Below are positions 7,101 to 9,124 of a DNA stretch of 9,124 nt, in pieces. The position numbers and the translations under genes were made by a program. The stretch comes from Candidatus Zixiibacteriota bacterium (lineage in GTDB: Bacteria; Zixibacteria; MSB-5A5; GN15; FEB-12). The stretch covers positions 1 through 9,124 of the forward strand of contig JACZYS010000095.1 of the NCBI GenBank assembly GCA_022570975.1, in the 5' to 3' direction. Under the pieces are notes generated by a model that had not been told where the DNA came from, did no database searches, and saw only the letters and a list, made by a program, of their open reading frames with translations. Every line of letters begins with the position of its first letter. Position 1 is the stretch's first letter.

Positions 7101-9124
7101 ACGAGACTTTAAAAGTGGAGGCGCTTTCTTCAGCCCAATCTTCACATCACAACAATGTCCGAGACACTTTGCTTGCTGATCCCGTCCCTGCCGGGTTTTA
7201 TACAGGTGACTATCTGGCTTTTGGCATCACTAATTATGGAGAAATTATGCCCTTCCAATCTCCTGTTGGCAATGAACACCTGATGCTCGGTACTTATCTA
7301 TCGGGTTATACATTAGTTTACAATTACTCCGGACAAGATTATGTTGCCTGGGCAGCTCAGTATGGCAGAGTTGGAATTGTACCGGTATCATATACTGAAT
7401 TAACAAACACGTCTACCAAAGTAATAGTAGAGGTTGTAACAGTAACAAGTGACGGGTTCCTGACCATAACGCGCAAATTCACTTTTGATCGCCTTGACAA
7501 GTATGTCAACATTATCACAGAAATTGAGAATGTTTCGCCTAATTTGTTGACCGACATTGTCTTCAAAAGTTACGCCGACTGGGATCTTGACGGTTCTGTC
7601 GGTGGCGACAACTGGGATTATGATCTTTCTCGAAATATGATTTACGTGTGGGATTTCACCTATACTACGATTGCAACAAGTCGGACTCCAGACTTAATGG
7701 ATATTTATGGCTGGGACGATTACCGGCGTCGACTCACAAATGTAGATTATCCGACAGGTCCGGTAAACGGTCTCGACGGTCTTGAGATTCTCCATTTTGA
7801 GTTTGGCAATTTGGTGTCAGGTGGGGGCATCACGCTGGAGACAGTATATGCAGTTGGATCTGATTTGCCTGAATTGCAAGATGTGGTAGACAGAGGATTG
7901 GGACTTGTGGATTGGCTGGGAAGCAGCGAAAATTCTGCTATTATTCCAGCCGGGACAAGCCAGGACTTTGACATTATATTTGATGCTAACGGTCTGAACG
8001 GTGGTGATTATTACGCCAGTGTTCTTTTCAACAGTAACGACCCTGTTAACCCTAAGATAAGTGTCGCGGCCCATTTGCATGTGACCGGTGCGCCAGATAT
8101 TTTGGTTTCCCCGGATAGTATAGATTTTGGCGCGCTATTTATCAGTTTTTCACAGGTTGATTCAGTGAAAATAGAAAATAAAGGTACCGATACGCTTCAC
8201 GTGTTGGGTATTACTTCAAATAATTCTGATTTTGTACCGGGCACTACAATTTTCTCTTTACTTCCGGGAGAAAATATCCAGATCCCGGTAACCTTTACGC
8301 CTTCAGTAGCTGGCCCAATAAGCGGGATTTTGACTATTACCAGCAACGATCCAATTTCGCCGGTAGTTACAGTTGGGCTGGAGGGTCAGGGTCTTACACC
8401 ACCGGTTATAGGAATTGATGTTGATTCTCTGGATGAACATCTCTTTATTGGTGACACCACAACTCGCACTTTTACAATAAGTAATACCGGCGGAAGTGAT
8501 TTGAATTTTGATATTTCATTATCCGGCTTCTCTGTCCCCTCTCCGGCTGCCATAGCAGCCGCTAATTCCAGAAATGCAATGGATGCAGCTCCGCTGGCAA
8601 CTTTTGAAATTGCTAAGACTTTGCAGGATCTAATAAATTTATCAAGTGACATTACTTATGAAGAACTGGTTGATGCCGGTACTATGGGTGAAAAATCACA
8701 GAGGCTTGAAGCGATGGCATCCAGCAATGGCGTCGCTGCAAAAATACTTGTATTATCAACAACTAATGTTGACGGTTCGGTATTGCAGATTCTCGTCAAT
8801 TTGGGGGAAGCTTATGATTATATAGTAACATCAAATTACTACGGCATTGATTTCTCACCCTACGATATTTTGATAGTTGCTACGGATGGCAGCGCTATAG
8901 ACGCAGGTGAGGTTCAGCTTTTGGCCAACGCAGTACAAAGTGGCAAGAAACTGCTTATTATCGGTGGTACGAACTATTCACCTTATTACAACGGACTTCA
9001 GACATATCTGCTTTCGCACACCGGGCAGACAGGATGGGTTATTTCTTCTACTCCGCATTTGCAAATAACAAATCCGTCACATCCTCTGGCGGCTAATTTA
9101 CCATCCATTTATGATTATAATAAC
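4109..9124 (+). CDS. Giant secreted multidomain protein with ASH (choice-of-anchor D) repeats and inserted domains, C-terminus outside window
   Basis: An unbroken frame of 1672 codons runs from the ATG at 4109 to the last base; I read every line without meeting a stop. Residues 1-23 are a Sec signal peptide: KLK, a hydrophobic core (IAAVLTLCFVSVLA) and a likely cleavage at VTG-Q. There is no lipobox, since the residue before C12 is Leu. The mature chain has four modules beginning near residues 25, 484, 927 and 1431. Each has a first Ig-like half (PDSLDVxLFTGE...NTGxSDLxFD), an inserted domain, a 61-residue second half (VSWL...PAGSSLDIEVTF...NGGDY...), and a 101-residue ASH domain ending in GQG-x-x-PP. 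Inserts are ThuA-like (122-318), jelly-roll (586-761), unknown (1028-1250) and ThuA-like (from 1545). Role is unknown; adhesion or glycan binding outside the cell is inferred. The end is missing, so a sorting signal cannot be judged. Confidence 0.93.
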   Translation, partial: MKLKIAAVLTLCFVSVLATQVTGQPVINVIPDSLDVYLFTGEMAVETLTVSNTGSGDLVFDISIEETSRSTASGATNNTWRFLEDFTTSNIRPQTLEMSQRLSGEHDETPISPTSARGVNPDSSILVIQNTAAWGIDMYSFILDNFGIAATVINSSQIASTDFSPFDIVLTVGDENSTYYSNISSYQSKFESFVSDGGVVQYQLATQGNNVSIVDGVNIVHGNQENVNRVLLPDHPIVAGLDTLLQGNSANHCYLTNLPTGTQIITVTNNTSLPTTVEYSFGSGSVIATGMTWEFLYNYGYNSGPMLYNALAYSLSVASVSWVLANPASGTVPAGSSLDIEVTFDATGLNGGDYFANILISSNDASKPEDTVSAHLQVTGAPDMSVVPDSLAYGSLFIGASATDTVIVKNIGTDLLVVSDVSSNHADFVPDVTNFSLTPGSEIKIAVTFTPSTEAIIAGLLTITSNDPDMPVETVVLEGQGLVPPIITVSPDSMDVNLFSGETVVETLTVSNTGYSDLNFDLRVENTGARSATARSLGVSRDLEAVPLAELSQGEPMFTNETMSEDFDWLPATGPTQDGNSASIVPLPFFESFEDGNYDGWTEDFGVGLREVTNATSAHGLYSFHYQNSTTGHYHGIHQEFDSASHVQPENVSFYVRSGSTTLYDAYFVLEGDIGTGIFFFARSSGFFYVNGNQDFSYNANQWYHVEFREIDWTNKNFDYYVDGSLIRADISFNTSVNQFSALYLYNYNVSEAWWDGISVGGVSWLFADPSSGTIPAGSSLDIEVTFDATGLNGGDYQVNIILESNDPLTPSLSVPAHLFVTGIPVISVSDTSLDLGSEFLGVPNADTLTITNIGTDPLIVSSISTDNIEYISDISSLSLDPGVSQDIVITYLRTTLGLTTSTLTIVSNDTANPLVTVALQGESLDPPIISAAPDSIDADLFTGDTLTRVVTITNSGGSDLLLDLSFDLSNRSMTANSSTSTALLLKKIEQYSEILNDETLKVEALSSAQSSHHNNVRDTLLADPVPAGFYTGDYLAFGITNYGEIMPFQSPVGNEHLMLGTYLSGYTLVYNYSGQDYVAWAAQYGRVGIVPVSYTELTNTSTKVIVEVVTVTSDGFLTITRKFTFDRLDKYVNIITEIENVSPNLLTDIVFKSYADWDLDGSVGGDNWDYDLSRNMIYVWDFTYTTIATSRTPDLMDIYGWDDYRRRLTNVDYPTGPVNGLDGLEILHFEFGNLVSGGGITLETVYAVGSDLPELQDVVDRGLGLVDWLGSSENSAIIPAGTSQDFDIIFDANGLNGGDYYASVLFNSNDPVNPKISVAAHLHVTGAPDILVSPDSIDFGALFISFSQVDSVKIENKGTDTLHVLGITSNNSDFVPGTTIFSLLPGENIQIPVTFTPSVAGPISGILTITSNDPISPVVTVGLEGQGLTPPVIGIDVDSLDEHLFIGDTTTRTFTISNTGGSDLNFDISLSGFSVPSPAAIAAANSRNAMDAAPLATFEIAKTLQDLINLSSDITYEELVDAGTMGEKSQRLEAMASSNGVAAKILVLSTTNVDGSVLQILVNLGEAYDYIVTSNYYGIDFSPYDILIVATDGSAIDAGEVQLLANAVQSGKKLLIIGGTNYSPYYNGLQTYLLSHTGQTGWVISSTPHLQITNPSHPLAANLPSIYDYNN
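4181..4297 (+). repeat. Module 1, first Ig-like half (residues 25-63)
   Basis: This segment carries PDSLDVYLFTGE and VSNTGSGDLVFDI, strands A to C of an Ig-like sandwich. The same block opens modules 2, 3 and 4. Its DNA is very close to module 2 around the GTTGAAACTTTGAC stretch. Confidence 0.8.
4298..5065 (+). other. Insert 1: linker plus ThuA/GATase-like alpha/beta domain (residues 64-319)
   Basis: Residues 64-121 are a Ser/Thr/Ala/Arg-rich linker. From about 122 comes a flavodoxin-like alpha/beta fold: SSILVIQNTAAWG (strand 1), FILDNFGIAATVI, TDFSPFDIVLTVGDE, then FVSDGGVVQYQ, and DHPIVAGLD, the HP-x-x-x-GL phrase seen in ThuA-like and class I glutamine amidotransferase-like domains. A G-S-x-x-A-T-G-M-T-W phrase and a final helix (MLYNALAYSL) close it. 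No nucleophile elbow with cysteine is present, so it is probably a binding domain, not an amidotransferase. Confidence 0.65.
5066..5248 (+). repeat. Module 1, second Ig-like half (residues 320-380)
   Basis: A 61-residue block beginning VSWVLANPASGT and ending HLQVTG. It completes the sandwich interrupted by insert 1. By my count 43 of 61 residues match the module 2 copy. Confidence 0.85.
5249..5551 (+). repeat. Module 1 ASH / choice-of-anchor D domain (residues 381-481)
   Basis: A 101-residue domain with the typical ASH landmarks: PDSLAYGSLFIG, TVIVKNIGTDLL, FSLTPGSEIKIAVTFTP, LTITSNDP and the ending VLEGQG. ASH domains are Ig-like folds found in cell-surface and cilia-associated proteins. 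Confidence 0.9.
5558..5683 (+). repeat. Module 2, first Ig-like half (residues 484-525)
   Basis: It opens with PPIITVSPDSMDVNLFSGE and continues VSNTGYSDLNFDL, matching the module 1 block almost phrase for phrase. Confidence 0.85.
5684..6394 (+). other. Insert 2: linker plus LamG/ConA-like jelly-roll domain (residues 526-762)
   Basis: Residues 526-585 are a low-complexity linker. The domain runs from PFFESFEDGNYDGW (588-601) through SAHGLYSFHYQ, VSFYVRSGS, FFFARSSGFFYVNG, NQWYHVEFREIDWTN and FDYYVDGSLIRADI to AWWDGISVG (753-761). This alternation of strands with W-Y-H-V-E-F and Y-V-D-G matches jelly-roll lectin/glucanase-like domains (LamG, concanavalin A-like). Such domains usually bind glycans or calcium; I see no obvious catalytic acid pair. 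Confidence 0.75.
6395..6577 (+). repeat. Module 2, second Ig-like half (residues 763-823)
   Basis: A 61-residue block beginning VSWLFADPSSGTIPAG and ending HLFVTG, with the same spacing as modules 1 and 3. A 23-base stretch (6449-6471) is identical in DNA to 5120-5142 of module 1. Confidence 0.85.
6578..6880 (+). repeat. Module 2 ASH / choice-of-anchor D domain (residues 824-924)
   Basis: A 101-residue ASH domain: DTSLDLGSEFLGVPNADTL, NIGTDPLIV, LSLDPGVSQDIVITY and LTIVSNDTANPLVTVAL. It is more diverged than the module 1 and 3 copies and ends in GES rather than GQG. Confidence 0.85.
6887..7012 (+). repeat. Module 3, first Ig-like half (residues 927-968)
   Basis: It carries PPIISAAPDSIDADLFTGD and ITNSGGSDLLLDL, the standard opening of a module. 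Confidence 0.8.
7013..7906 (+). other. Insert 3: linker plus unrecognised beta-rich domain with a calcium-type loop (residues 969-1266)
   Basis: Residues 969-1027 are a Ser/Thr/Ala-rich linker including a short helix (LLLKKIEQYSEIL). The fold from about 1028 to 1250 is beta-rich: YLAFGITNYGEIMPFQSP, GTYLSGYTLVYNYSG, RVGIVPVSYTEL, KVIVEVVTVTSDG and KYVNIITEIENVS. A loop DWDLDGSVGGDN at 1157-1168 has the DxDxDG spacing of calcium-binding loops, with acidic or oxygen donors at positions 1, 3, 5, 7 and 12. The DxDxDG loop and IxNVS phrases recall mutarotase-like or vault-like sandwiches, but I cannot name the family. Confidence 0.6.
7907..8089 (+). repeat. Module 3, second Ig-like half (residues 1267-1327)
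   Basis: A 61-residue block beginning VDWLGSSENSAIIPAG and ending HLHVTG. Its exact 61-residue length equals the other copies although the sequence is more diverged. Confidence 0.85.
8090..8392 (+). repeat. Module 3 ASH / choice-of-anchor D domain (residues 1328-1428)
   Basis: A 101-residue ASH domain: PDSIDFGALFISFSQVDS, NKGTDTLHV, FSLLPGENIQIPVTFTP, LTITSNDP and the ending GLEGQG. It is closest to the module 1 copy. Confidence 0.9.
8399..8518 (+). repeat. Module 4, first Ig-like half (residues 1431-1470)
   Basis: It carries PPVIGIDVDSLDEHLFIGD and ISNTGGSDLNFDIS. The matching second half is expected beyond the right edge. Confidence 0.85.
8519..9124 (+). other. Insert 4: linker plus second ThuA/GATase-like domain (residues 1471 to edge)
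   Basis: Residues 1471-1544 are an Ala/Ser-rich linker with helical stretches. From 1545 the chain KILVLSTTNVDG, IDFSPYDILIVATDG, AVQSGKKLLIIGGTN and NPSHPLAANL parallels insert 1 (ILVIQNTAAWG, TDFSPFDIVLTVGDE, FVSDGGVVQYQ, DHPIVAGL). It is cut off by the window edge. No cysteine nucleophile is seen in the part available. Confidence 0.65.

Noticed and set aside
4181..8518. CRISPR-like or mobile repeat.
   Set aside because: The repeats are hundreds of bases apart, in frame, and encode the same protein domain with third-base changes.
4109..9124. Frameshift or split gene, because the modules are interrupted by unrelated sequence.
   Set aside because: The frame is continuous through all inserts, and the framework resumes at exactly the same point each time, so the inserts are true domains.

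Overview
The window joins two stretches that do not look like the same genome. Positions 1 to about 830 hold two leftward genes in an AT-rich style, where every arginine codon I read in the left-most gene is AGA. Positions from about 830 to 9124 hold three rightward genes with mixed arginine codons and higher GC in the large surface gene. The left part resembles Patescibacteria (CPR) or phage structural genes: a one-TM protein with a phage-fibre-like YDLG motif and Ala-Ser-Ser/Thr-Thr repeats, behind a small Ig-like protein. The right part looks like an FCB-type bacterium. Zixibacteria or a similar candidate phylum is my impression from the phrase style of the ASH (choice-of-anchor D) domains, not something I can prove.

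Layout: 1-502 (minus, runs off the left edge) is the membrane-anchored fibre-like protein. 504-845 (minus) is the Ig-like protein, which lacks a credible N-terminus. 826-3216 (plus) is priA, the replication-restart helicase, whose reading begins on a TTG without a ribosome-binding site. The two genes overlap head to head by about 20 bases, with no room for a promoter or RBS, so the point near 826-845 is probably an assembly chimera or a recombination junction. 3228-3665 (plus) is a DCC/DUF393 thiol-oxidoreductase-like protein, 11 bases after priA. 3666-4108 is a gene-free interval with a good sigma70-like promoter, several inverted repeats and a Shine-Dalgarno site. 4109-9124 (plus, runs off the right edge) is the first 1672 residues of a giant secreted protein.

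The giant protein is the most interesting object. It is built from a repeated framework: the first part of an Ig-like sandwich, a large inserted domain, the remaining 61 residues of that sandwich, and then a 101-residue ASH domain. The 61- and 101-residue parts have exactly the same length in all three complete modules, while the inserts differ: a ThuA/GATase-like alpha/beta domain, a jelly-roll (LamG/ConA-like) domain, an unrecognised beta-rich domain with a DxDxDG calcium-type loop, and then a second ThuA-like domain in the fourth, truncated module. This looks like a conserved scaffold carrying interchangeable head domains at one fixed loop, probably exposed outside the cell.

The only apparent operon on the right is priA plus the DCC gene. 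The giant gene has its own promoter and a roughly 200-base leader. I found no tRNA, rRNA, CRISPR array, insertion sequence or origin.
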